DNA of 13,732 bases from Oscillospiraceae bacterium (lineage in GTDB: Bacteria > Bacillota_A > Clostridia > Oscillospirales > Oscillospiraceae), in assembly GCA_017936985.1 (NCBI GenBank), contig JAGBEM010000227.1, positions 1 to 13,732 of the forward strand, given 5' to 3'. Positions 7,776 to 13,732 of this stretch are shown here, in pieces; position 1 is the first letter of the stretch; each line of letters opens with the position of its first letter. A program made the translations under genes and the position numbers. The notes beneath the pieces were generated by a model. That model worked only from the letters and a program-made list of their open reading frames with translations. It was not told the DNA's origin and searched no databases.

Positions 7776-9800
7776 TTGGGAGGCTCCCGTCCGGACAACC
7801 GGAGTTTCAGTGAGCTGGATAAGAGTTTTGAAGAATTTCTGGCAGAGGAAGGCTTGCAGGAAACGGTGGATACCGGTGCGACCCAACGGGTCAAAATCGA
7901 AAACATCCCCGCTTCTCCCGTTCCCTCCACTCCCCGGCCTCCCCGGCGCGCTCCGGAAGACCGGAATAAGCCCGCTGCGCCCCAAAAGCGTAAGCGCAAG
8001 ATGTCCAGAAAAGATCAAACAACGATCATTGCACTATGTGCTGTGGCTGCGGTACTGCTGATCGCCATTGTGATCGCCGTGATCGCTATGACCGGAAACA
8101 AAAACGATGACGGACTGATCAAGGGTAATGTATACGCAGCCGGTGTGAATCTGGGCGGCATGACCCAGGAGCAGGCAAAGGCCGCTCTGGCGGAAGTGGC
8201 TCAAGATTACGACCAGCTGGATATGGTAGTGGAGGTATTGGATACCACGGTGCTGCTTACCCCCGGCAACACAGGTGCGAATCTGAATGTGGATGCCGTT
8301 GTTAAGGCGGCTTTTGAATACGGCCGCAACGGCGAAAAGGTGCAGAATCAGGCCACCCACACGATCTCCATCGTGCCTTATCTGAATCTGGATACGGATT
8401 ATATCCGCACTCAGGTGGATGCACTGGGTCAGAAGTACAGCACCCTGCGCTCCGATCCGAAAGTGGAAGTTGGCGGCACAGCTCCTCCTGCGGTGATGGA
8501 AAATTATGATACCAGCGTTGTGTATCAGACCATGAAGTTGTACATAGGCACAGCTGAGTATGATCTGAATGCCGACAAGCTGTACCAGCAGGTGCTGGAT
8601 GCTTACGACAGCAACATTTTTGAGGTCGTAGCCGAATGCTCCGTGCTGGCACCGGAAACCTCCGCGATCGATGTGCTGGAGCAGGCCTATCAGCAGTATT
8701 GCCGGGACAGCGTGGATGCCAGCATTGATGCAAACTACACTGTGACAGCAGAAGTTTACGGTTACGGTTTTGATCTGGACGCCGTAAAGGATCAGGTAGC
8801 CTCTGCCGCATATGGCACTACTCTGGAGATCCCCATGACCTTCCTGAAGCCGGATATTACCGCAGAGGATCTGGCAGGCAATCTGTTTAAGGATGTACTG
8901 GGTTCTTATGCGCACAGTGTAGCGTCCAACGACAATTTGATCGCCAATATCAAGCAGGTGCTGAAGTCTCTGAACGGTCTGATCCTGAAGTCCGGTGATG
9001 AATTCTCCTTCAATGCGCTGGTTGGCGAGCCTACACGTCAGCGTGGCTACAAGCCCTACAGCCAGTATGTGGGCACTGTGTACACTGAAAATGTGTATGG
9101 CGGCGGTATTTCTCAGGTGGCCAGCGTGCTTTATTACTGCGCACTGCAGGCGGATCTGGAAATTCTGGAGCGGCACAGCCATGCATATGCACCGGAGTTC
9201 ATTCAGACTGGTCTGGATGCGGACATCAAGTTCGGCACGATGGATCTTCGCTTCAAAAACACCACCACTGAGCCCATCCGCATTATGGCTGAGTATGCCG
9301 GCGGCAAGCTGACAATCCAGTTCCTGGGTACGGATACCAAGGACTACACCATTGAGATCACCTTTAACACGGACAAGGTTTACAACCCTGTGACCTTGCT
9401 GCAGACCATGACAGAAGGTAACTCTGCCGGCTACAAGGGCGGCGAGATCCTCCAGACCGGTATTTTGGGCTACGATATCAGCGTCTACAAGCACTGCACC
9501 TACAAGCCTGTTATGGATGAAAACGGTGAGATCGTGGAAAGACCTGACGAGGTACTGCCTTTTGATGTTCCCGTTGGACAATCTCATTACGAGAAGCGCA
9601 ATATCGTGCAGATCGACATTTATGTGCCGCCTGTAACAGAGCCCGATCCCTCTGAATCCCAGGATCCCAGTGAAAGCACCGGGTCTTCCGAATCCACCGG
9701 TACTACCGAAACCACCGGCTCTACAGAAACCTCTGAGCCCACCGAAAGCACCGGTAGCACGGAATCTACCGGCACCAACAACAATAGCAACTCCAACTAA
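7776..9800 (+). CDS. Membrane-anchored VanW-domain protein with peptidoglycan-binding-like repeats
   Basis: From the TTG at 7776 the protein has 674 residues; from the ATA at 7761, which the ribosome binding site favours, it has 679. In order (TTG numbering): a hydrophilic, proline- and basic-rich cytoplasmic segment (1-82); one membrane segment (about 83-106, preceded by KRKRK, so the C-terminus is outside); two repeats resembling the PG_binding_4 domain of YoaR-type proteins (about 116-240 and 250-365); a VanW domain (about 400-505, from GLILKSGDEFSFN through YGGGISQ); a beta-rich extension; and a Ser/Thr/Glu/Gly-rich tail (621-674). VanW domains occur in many Gram-positive envelope proteins and the function is not established. 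The usual GGGICQ motif reads GGGISQ here (Ser446). The gene has its own promoter and converges on ddl/DUF1934. Confidence 0.9.
   Translation: MGGSRPDNRSFSELDKSFEEFLAEEGLQETVDTGATQRVKIENIPASPVPSTPRPPRRAPEDRNKPAAPQKRKRKMSRKDQTTIIALCAVAAVLLIAIVIAVIAMTGNKNDDGLIKGNVYAAGVNLGGMTQEQAKAALAEVAQDYDQLDMVVEVLDTTVLLTPGNTGANLNVDAVVKAAFEYGRNGEKVQNQATHTISIVPYLNLDTDYIRTQVDALGQKYSTLRSDPKVEVGGTAPPAVMENYDTSVVYQTMKLYIGTAEYDLNADKLYQQVLDAYDSNIFEVVAECSVLAPETSAIDVLEQAYQQYCRDSVDASIDANYTVTAEVYGYGFDLDAVKDQVASAAYGTTLEIPMTFLKPDITAEDLAGNLFKDVLGSYAHSVASNDNLIANIKQVLKSLNGLILKSGDEFSFNALVGEPTRQRGYKPYSQYVGTVYTENVYGGGISQVASVLYYCALQADLEILERHSHAYAPEFIQTGLDADIKFGTMDLRFKNTTTEPIRIMAEYAGGKLTIQFLGTDTKDYTIEITFNTDKVYNPVTLLQTMTEGNSAGYKGGEILQTGILGYDISVYKHCTYKPVMDENGEIVERPDEVLPFDVPVGQSHYEKRNIVQIDIYVPPVTEPDPSESQDPSESTGSSESTGTTETTGSTETSEPTESTGSTESTGTNNNSNSN
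9636..9797 (+). repeat. Low-complexity Ser/Thr-rich tail repeats
   Basis: The last 54 residues of the VanW-domain protein are built from short imperfect units such as ESTGS, ETTGS and ESTGT, encoded by degenerate repeats around ACCGG every 9-18 bases. This looks like an extracellular spacer, possibly glycosylated. No LPXTG sorting signal or second membrane segment follows. Such tracts often vary in length between strains. Confidence 0.7.
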
Positions 9801-9804
9801 GCAA

Positions 9805-9833
9805 AAGACCGCAGTGCCAAGCACTGCGGTCTT
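9805..9833. terminator. Bidirectional intrinsic terminator between convergent genes
   Basis: AAGACCGCAGTG (9805-9816) and CACTGCGGTCTT (9822-9833) form a perfect 12-bp stem with the loop CCAAG. On the plus strand it lies four bases after the VanW-gene stop and is followed by ACTTTATT. On the minus strand it lies three bases after the DUF1934 stop and the stem runs into TCTTTTGC. It therefore serves both converging genes. Confidence 0.88.
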
Positions 9834-9836
9834 ACT

Positions 9837-10265
9837 TTATTCTTCAACTGTTCGGATATTCAGGTAGTAATCAATCATGCCTGCTGCGCTCTGTTCGATC
9901 TCGATGGTATAGGAAAGATCGATGACGCCGCCATCGGGTGTGATGTCATAGAACACAGATGTGGCGCAAATAGTGATCATCAAAGCACCGAAGGGCATCT
10001 GGTACAGGGAATCATGGGATACGCCCTGTTGGAACACCATCTGGGAATGCAGGCCGCCGGTACGGGTCAGGATCACTTTATCGGGTTCTACCCGGAAGGT
10101 GGTGGTGACACCCTTCAAGCCAGTCAGATCGCTTTCCTCGTAGCTGATGTCCCATCCGCCATCCCGGAAGGTCATATTACCTTCTGTGGTCAGCTGGATG
10201 ATCTCTGGCTCCTGGTCCTGGTAAGTCTGGCGGCCCTGGATATCCAGTATTACTCGCTGGGTCAT
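9837..10265 (-). CDS. DUF1934 (YwiB-like) small beta-barrel protein
   Basis: This 142-residue protein matches the DUF1934/YwiB family in length and pattern. Alternating beta strands begin with RVILDIQGRQ, followed by FRDGGWDISYEES, GVTTTFRVEPDKVILTRTG and MPFGALMITICAT, ending in LSYTIEIE and DYYLNIR. The family has a calycin-like beta-barrel fold and no settled function. No signal peptide or membrane segment is visible, so it is probably cytoplasmic. The ATG at 10265 overlaps the ddl stop (ATGA, 10262-10265), and GGAGG lies inside the last ddl codons, so the two are translationally coupled. In other Bacillota this family is often next to argS or rpoE; here its partner is ddl. The assignment is from pattern recall, without a search. 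Confidence 0.82.
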   Translation of the reverse strand: MTQRVILDIQGRQTYQDQEPEIIQLTTEGNMTFRDGGWDISYEESDLTGLKGVTTTFRVEPDKVILTRTGGLHSQMVFQQGVSHDSLYQMPFGALMITICATSVFYDITPDGGVIDLSYTIEIEQSAAGMIDYYLNIRTVEE

Positions 10266-11332
10266 TCGGCAGCCTCCATAGCAAGCTGCAGCAACTGGTC
10301 GATCAGCTGATCACTGGGAATACCGCTGGCGGCAAACAGCTTGGGGTACATAGAAATGGAAGTAAAGCCTGGCAGGGTGTTGATCTCGTTGAACACGACC
10401 CGTTCGCCCTCGTAGGTCACGAAGAAATCTACGCGGCTAAGACCCTGGCAGCCAATGGCGGTATATATCTTTACCGCTGCCTCACGGACTTCTTCTGCTA
10501 CACTTTCACTGATCCGGGCAGGGATATAGGCCACGGAAGTATCGGTAACATATTTGGCATCATAGTCATAAAATTCTGCGCCGGAGTCGATCTCGCCACA
10601 CTCGGAAGCCACAGGGTTTTCGTTGCCCATAACGGCGACCTCCACCTCTGCGCCATGGATAAACTCCTCGACCAGGATCTTATTGTCATAAGTGCCGGCT
10701 TTTAGCAGAGCACAGCGCAGGCTTTCCCGGTCAGCTGCCTTGGAAACGCCCACGGAAGAACCGGTACCGGCAGGTTTTACGAATACAGGGTAGGCAAACC
10801 GCTGCTCCAGCTGATCCAAAACGCCATCCATATGGGTATCCAGTTCGCTGTTGCGCACCAGCTGCCAGGCAGCCTGGGGCACACCGGCCTGGTCCGCAAC
10901 CAGTTTCGTCAGCGTCTTATCCATAGCAACTGCGGAGGCAGAAACATGGGGACCTACATAGGGAATGCCAGCCATCTGCAGCAATCCCTGCATGGCGCCG
11001 TCCTCGCCGTTTTCGCCGTGAAGTACCGGGAACACCACATCGATCCATTCCCGGACAACGCAGTCGCCCTCGAAGCTCAGAAGGCCCTGGCCGCGGACAG
11101 GAGAGATAGCTGCCCGGCGGTTTCCGGCCCAGTTCTGCCACTCGCCGCTGGGCAGCAGGGAATAATCGGTGCCGGTATAGAGTATCCAGTCACCATCCTT
11201 GGTGATGCCCACCGGGAACACATTATACTTTTCGGGATTCAGGCTGTTCAGCACAAATTCTGCCGAGCGCAGAGAAACCTCATGCTCCGGGCTCATGCCG
11301 CCAAACAATACGCATACACTTAATTTCTTCAA
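10262..11332 (-). CDS. ddl: D-alanine--D-alanine ligase
   Basis: Ddl joins two D-alanines with ATP to make the dipeptide that MurF adds to the peptidoglycan precursor. The 356-residue protein has the ATP-grasp layout: GGMSPEHEVSLRSA at the N-terminus (Glu16), HGENGEDGAMQGLL (105-118), VKPAGTGSSVGVS (185-197), VEEFIHGAEVEVAV, the omega-loop stretch FYDYDAKY (254-261), and NEINTLPGFTSISMYPKL (325-342). The AKY loop with Tyr is the D-Ala-D-Ala type, not the D-lactate (VanA/B) or D-serine (VanC/E/G) type. The start is a TTG at 11332 with AAAGAGG at 11341-11347, eight bases upstream; it gives the normal N-terminus. It is followed without a gap by the DUF1934 gene and is divergent from the unknown gene at 11475. 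MurC acts earlier in the same pathway. Confidence 0.96.
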   Translation of the reverse strand: MKKLSVCVLFGGMSPEHEVSLRSAEFVLNSLNPEKYNVFPVGITKDGDWILYTGTDYSLLPSGEWQNWAGNRRAAISPVRGQGLLSFEGDCVVREWIDVVFPVLHGENGEDGAMQGLLQMAGIPYVGPHVSASAVAMDKTLTKLVADQAGVPQAAWQLVRNSELDTHMDGVLDQLEQRFAYPVFVKPAGTGSSVGVSKAADRESLRCALLKAGTYDNKILVEEFIHGAEVEVAVMGNENPVASECGEIDSGAEFYDYDAKYVTDTSVAYIPARISESVAEEVREAAVKIYTAIGCQGLSRVDFFVTYEGERVVFNEINTLPGFTSISMYPKLFAASGIPSDQLIDQLLQLAMEAAE

Positions 11333-11404
11333 AGTAATCGCCTCTTTTCAGAAGAGTATTCCTGCCATAGCACAATTATTTTGCATGGCCGGGAATTATT
11401 TACA

Positions 11405-11420
11405 ATTTCCATCTGGAAAT
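11405..11420. promoter_or_regulatory. 16-bp palindrome in the divergent ddl / unknown-gene promoter region
   Basis: ATTTCCATCTGGAAAT is a 7+7-base inverted repeat around a central TC. It overlaps the -35 position of the plus-strand promoter (TATAAT at 11436) and lies about 75 bases upstream of ddl. Position and symmetry suggest a dimeric repressor site. No cognate regulator is in the window, and chance occurrence in AT-rich sequence is possible. Confidence 0.35.
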
Positions 11421-11441
11421 ATTGTTTTCCGGTGCTATAAT
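11413..11441 (+). promoter_or_regulatory. Predicted extended -10 promoter of the unknown 135-residue gene
   Basis: A perfect TATAAT (11436-11441) is preceded by TGC (11433-11435), an extended -10. The -35 position (CTGGAA, 11413-11418, 17-base spacer) is poor, as expected for an extended -10 promoter. Transcription would start near 11448, giving a leader of only about 27 bases with the strong ribosome binding site AGGGAGGG (11461-11468). Confidence 0.62.
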
Positions 11442-11474
11442 AGGGACTAACAATGATCAAAGGGAGGGTTTGCT

Positions 11475-11882
11475 ATGCAGATCGATCTTTCCGCAAAGGA
11501 ATTTCGCCAGCTGCTGGATCTGGTGTATATCGGCAACTGGATCCTCAATTCTACACGGGGGAAAGATCGCTTCGCAGATTACGACACTCTGGAAAGCAAG
11601 CTGTTTGGTCTTTGCAAGGGTACCGGGATGCAGGTGCTGGTGGAAGATTGGAATAACACCACGATCCCATCCAGAGCCTATGAAGAGGGCGGTATCCAGG
11701 AAGCCATCGCCTGCTACGAAGACAACATATTCTACCAGATCCTGGCTGAGGAGCTTTCCCGTCGGGATATGGGCTATGCGGAGATCAATGAGGAGAATTA
11801 TGACGAGATCGTCCGCAGGATGGAGCAATATATGAGCGAATTTCAAATGTCAGGTTTAGACCGGCTGGTGTTGGAAGACTGA
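11475..11882 (+). CDS. Small acidic protein of unknown function, 135 residues
   Basis: I do not recognise a named domain. The protein starts QIDLSAKEFRQLLDLVYIGNWILNS, then a linker with KDRFADYDTLESKLFGLCK, a middle segment with VEDWNNTTIPSRAYEEG, and ends in two acidic helices (FYQILAEELSRRDM, ENYDEIVRRMEQYMSEF) and GLDRLVLED. It looks mostly helical, soluble and acidic, without signal peptide or membrane segment. From memory, similar short proteins with an L-x-IA/GNW-type first helix recur as conserved hypotheticals in diverse bacteria, but I cannot confirm this here. It is a real gene: ATG at 11475 with AGGGAGGG six bases upstream, its own promoter and its own terminator. It is monocistronic, divergent from ddl and convergent with murC. 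Confidence 0.85.
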   Translation: MQIDLSAKEFRQLLDLVYIGNWILNSTRGKDRFADYDTLESKLFGLCKGTGMQVLVEDWNNTTIPSRAYEEGGIQEAIACYEDNIFYQILAEELSRRDMGYAEINEENYDEIVRRMEQYMSEFQMSGLDRLVLED

Positions 11883-11886
11883 GTTT

Positions 11887-11923
11887 ACATCGGGCTACTG
11901 AGCAGCCCGATGTTTTTATTTTA
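11887..11923 (+). terminator. Intrinsic terminator of the unknown gene
   Basis: ACATCGGGCT (11887-11896) and AGCCCGATGT (11904-11913) form a perfect 10-bp stem with a seven-base loop, followed by TTTTATTTTA. It begins four bases after the stop codon. The T-run overlaps the murC stop codon on the other strand. In the minus direction the stem is followed by only TAAAC, so it is a weak terminator for murC. Confidence 0.9.
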
Positions 11924-13280
11924 CCAAGGCTTCACCTGCACGGTAGATGTCGCCTGCGCCCACCGTCAGGATCACATCGCCAGGCTGCGCCATATCTTTC
12001 AGTCTGGCAGTTACCTCCGGCAATGTAGCGCAATAGATGCTGCCGGGAATCTTCTTGACCAGATCATGAGAAGAAATGCCGATGGTATTGCGTTCCCGGG
12101 CGGCATAGATCTCTGCAAGGATCACCACATCCGGCTTTTGCAGCTGGGCTACAAAATCATCAAACAGTGCATGGGTTCGGGTATAGGTATGGGGCTGAAA
12201 GGCAAAGATGATCCGCTTATATCCCATGGCTCGGACGGCATCGATGGTGGCTGCCAGCTCGCCGGGGTGGTGGGCGTAATCATCATATACATCCGCGCCG
12301 TTAAAGGTTCCTTTAAACTCCATGCGGCGGCCTGCGCCACGGAAGCTTGCCAGACCACGCTGCACTGCTTCGCCGGGAATGCCGAGCATCCAGGCCGCCG
12401 CAGCGGCTGCTAAGGCGTTGAGCATATTGTGACGGCCATAGACAGCCAGTTCCACATGGCAATACAATTCGCCATCGCAGATCACATCAAAGCAGCGCCA
12501 TCCGGAAGAAAAATTGGCCGCACGGATACGGTTTCTCTCTCCGACGCCAAAGCTGACATAGGAAAGACCGGAAAGTGTTTCCACCGTATTAGCATCATCG
12601 CCATTGGCCAAAATGCCATTGGTAGAGAGCTGGGCAAATTTGCGGAATGATTTTTCCACATCCGCAAGATCCTTAAAATAATCCAGATGATCGGCTTCCA
12701 CATTCAGGATCACCGCCAGCGTGGGGAAGAAGTTCAAGAAGGAATCGCAGTACTCACAGCTTTCCAACAGGATGGTATCGCCGCCGCCAACCCGGTGACC
12801 GGCGCGCAGCAAGGGCAAGTAACCGCCCAACATAACCGTCGGATCCCACTGGGCTGCCATAAGGATGTGGGCCATCATGGAGGTGGTGGTCGTCTTTCCG
12901 TGGGTACCGGAAATGCAGATCGCATTGCGGTATTCCCGCATAATGACGCCCCAGGCCTGGGCCCGTTCAAAAACAGGGATGCCAGCAGCTCTGGCACCGG
13001 CAATTTCCGGGTTGTCATTATGTACGGCAGCGGTACGGATCACACAGTCGGCGCCCTGTACGTTTTCCTGCCGGTGACCGATCTCTACACGGATGCCCTG
13101 AGCGATCAGTTCGTCCGTAGAGACGGAAGAATTCATATCCGAGCCGGACACGGTCAAACCCATGCCCTTTAAAACAAGGCCCAGAGGACGCATGGATACA
13201 CCGCCGATTCCAACAAGGTGGATATGCTTGCCCGGCTGTAAATATTTCTGAAGTGCCAGCGTATTATTTTCCATAATCAT
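11916..13280 (-). CDS. murC: UDP-N-acetylmuramate--L-alanine ligase
   Basis: MurC adds L-alanine to UDP-MurNAc with ATP, the first amino-acid step of peptidoglycan precursor synthesis in the cytosol. From the ATG at 13280 it has 454 residues, the family length. The three Mur-ligase domains are visible: the N-terminal Rossmann domain with HLVGIGGVSMRPLG (about 21-34) and VSGSDMN, the central ATPase domain with GTHGKTTTTSMM (125-136), LLESCEYCDSFLNFFP and ILNVEADHLDYF, and the C-terminal domain from GRRMEFKG (317-324) with DDYAHHPGE (333-341) and FQPHTYTRT. The E-x-CEYCDSF form of the second motif is the clostridial variant. A TTG at 13298 and an ATG at 13274 are in frame; TGGAG at 13286-13290, five bases before 13280, favours 13280. 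It follows a 5S rRNA terminator and has its own promoter. Confidence 0.95.
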   Translation of the reverse strand: MIMENNTLALQKYLQPGKHIHLVGIGGVSMRPLGLVLKGMGLTVSGSDMNSSVSTDELIAQGIRVEIGHRQENVQGADCVIRTAAVHNDNPEIAGARAAGIPVFERAQAWGVIMREYRNAICISGTHGKTTTTSMMAHILMAAQWDPTVMLGGYLPLLRAGHRVGGGDTILLESCEYCDSFLNFFPTLAVILNVEADHLDYFKDLADVEKSFRKFAQLSTNGILANGDDANTVETLSGLSYVSFGVGERNRIRAANFSSGWRCFDVICDGELYCHVELAVYGRHNMLNALAAAAAAWMLGIPGEAVQRGLASFRGAGRRMEFKGTFNGADVYDDYAHHPGELAATIDAVRAMGYKRIIFAFQPHTYTRTHALFDDFVAQLQKPDVVILAEIYAARERNTIGISSHDLVKKIPGSIYCATLPEVTARLKDMAQPGDVILTVGAGDIYRAGEALVK

Positions 13281-13314
13281 CGCAGCTCCATTGACCAAAA
13301 TTCATAACTAAGTT

Positions 13315-13343
13315 ATTATATAACATTTCCGCCGGATTTACAA
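13315..13343 (-). promoter_or_regulatory. Predicted sigma-A promoter of murC
   Basis: On the minus strand TTGTAA (13338-13343) and a perfect TATAAT (13315-13320) are separated by 17 bases. Transcription would start near 13308, so the leader before the ATG at 13280 is short (about 28 bases). It lies downstream of the 5S terminator, so murC is a separate transcription unit. Confidence 0.75.
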
Positions 13344-13398
13344 CAAGAAAATGTGCTGTGAGGTTAAATTTGAGTACTAATTGCAAATTTTCTCGTGC

Positions 13399-13425
13399 AA
13401 AAAAACCTCCACATTACTGTGGAGG
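13399..13425 (-). terminator. Intrinsic terminator after 5S rRNA
   Basis: On the minus strand CCTCCACA (13418-13425) pairs with TGTGGAGG (13406-13413) around a four-base loop and is followed by seven T residues (13399-13405). It starts eight bases after the 3' end of the 5S rRNA and ends the tRNA-5S transcript before the murC promoter. Confidence 0.92.
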
Positions 13426-13432
13426 CTTTTGT

Positions 13433-13547
13433 GTTCGCGTTACCTATCTTCCCGGGCAGTCACCCGCCAAGTATTGTCGGCGTATATGTGCTTAACTTCT
13501 GTGTTCGGGATGGGAACAGGTGGACCCACATAACAATCAACACGAAC
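13433..13547 (-). rRNA. rrf: 5S ribosomal RNA
   Basis: The minus strand carries the hallmark CCCATCCCGAACACAGAAG followed by TTAAGC, the loop-B/helix-III core of bacterial 5S rRNA, and the later TACTTGGCGGG segment. The ends were set by the terminal helix: GTTCGTGTTG at the 5' end (13547 down to 13538) pairs with TAACGCGAAC at the 3' end (13442 down to 13433), ten pairs with two G-U. This gives 115 nt, close to the usual 117. Transcription is towards murC. It is preceded by tRNA-Glu with a 55-base spacer and followed by a terminator, so it is the last gene of its transcript; any 23S and 16S genes would lie beyond the right edge. Confidence 0.93.
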
Positions 13548-13602
13548 TCTTTCGGATGGCTTTTGACCATCTTTTATATCATAGCCTTGTGGCTGAGATG
13601 GC

Positions 13603-13677
13603 TGGTGACCCATACCGGATTCGAACAGATGTTAACGGCGTGAGAGGCCGCTGTCTTAACCACTTGACCAATGGGCC
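13603..13677 (-). tRNA. tRNA-Glu (anticodon CUC)
   Basis: The 75-nt minus-strand sequence folds as a tRNA. The acceptor GGCCCAT pairs with ATGGGTC (one G-U), followed by A73 and an encoded CCA at 13605-13603. The D arm is glutamate-like, with A13/A22 unpaired as usual. The anticodon stem GCGGC/GCCGT encloses CTCTCAC, anticodon CUC. The T arm is ATCTG, TTCGAAT, CCGGT: it contains a U-C mismatch (52-62) and a U-G pair, an unusually weak T stem. It lies two bases downstream of tRNA-Lys. Confidence 0.92.
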
Positions 13678-13679
13678 AT

Positions 13680-13732
13680 TGGTGCACCTTCAGGGACTCG
13701 AACCCGGGACCCACTGATTAAGAGTCAGTTGC
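13680..13732 (-). tRNA. tRNA-Lys (anticodon CUU), 5' part cut off by window edge
   Basis: The 53 bases present cover the end of the D arm to the encoded CCA (13682-13680). The anticodon stem ACTGA/TCAGT encloses CTCTTAA, anticodon CUU, which reads AAG. The T arm is CCGGG, TTCGAGT, CCCTG, with a C-U mismatch at 50-64. The 3' acceptor strand is AAGGTGC, so the missing 5' end should read GCACCTT. About 23 nt lie beyond the right edge. Confidence 0.9.

Noticed and set aside
8034..9824. A 596-residue open frame on the minus strand opposite the VanW-domain gene
   Set aside because: It is fully antisense to a gene with clear domains, its translation shows no family resemblance, it crosses the terminator stem and has no ribosome binding site. 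Long antisense frames arise from codon bias in GC-moderate genes.
7776..13280. A vancomycin-resistance-like cluster (VanW protein, D-Ala ligase, MurC close together)
   Set aside because: The ligase has the AKY omega loop of ordinary D-Ala-D-Ala ligases, and no VanH, VanX, VanT, VanS or VanR is present. VanW domains are common in susceptible Clostridia, so this is normal wall metabolism.

Overview
The window looks like a chromosomal housekeeping segment from a Gram-positive Clostridia (Bacillota), probably an Oscillospirales/Ruminococcaceae-type gut anaerobe. This rests on the protein style, the consecutive prs-pth-mfd order, the clostridial form of MurC (EYCDSF motif), a VanW-family wall protein, and strong AGGAGG-type ribosome binding sites. 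GC content looks slightly above 50% by eye. The assignment below the phylum is inference. No phage, transposase, CRISPR array or obvious horizontally acquired island is visible.

Layout, left to right. (1) 1-1024, minus strand: acetate kinase (ackA), cut by the left edge. It is divergent from tmcAL (1165-2328, plus), which encodes the enzyme that uses acetate and ATP to make N4-acetylcytidine in elongator tRNA-Met. (2) 2385-7624, plus: a promoter drives prs (PRPP synthetase), pth (peptidyl-tRNA hydrolase) and mfd (transcription-repair coupling factor), with a perfect 11-bp hairpin just upstream of the mfd ribosome binding site. (3) 7625-9800, plus: a membrane-anchored VanW-domain protein has its own extended -10 promoter. 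Repeats with an 11-bp period lie upstream of that promoter, and the best ribosome binding site points to an ATA or ATC codon instead of a normal start. (4) 9805-9833: a 12-bp stem serves as terminator for the convergent genes on both sides. (5) 9837-11332, minus: ddl (D-Ala-D-Ala ligase), whose stop overlaps the start of a DUF1934/YwiB-type gene. (6) 11333-11474: a divergent promoter region with a 16-bp palindrome, then an unrecognised 135-residue gene on the plus strand with its own terminator. (7) 11916-13280, minus: murC. (8) 13399-13732, minus: tRNA-Lys(CUU, cut by the right edge), tRNA-Glu(CUC), 5S rRNA and a strong terminator, all transcribed towards murC.

Functionally the window combines acetate/tRNA acetylation, nucleotide precursor supply and translation/repair housekeeping, and peptidoglycan precursor synthesis (MurC, Ddl) with an envelope protein of the VanW family. 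I see no clear new multi-gene system. The points most worth checking are the non-canonical start and the Cys-to-Ser change in the VanW protein, the phased repeats upstream of it, the pth-mfd hairpin, the unknown gene between ddl and murC, and the mismatched T-stems in both tRNAs.
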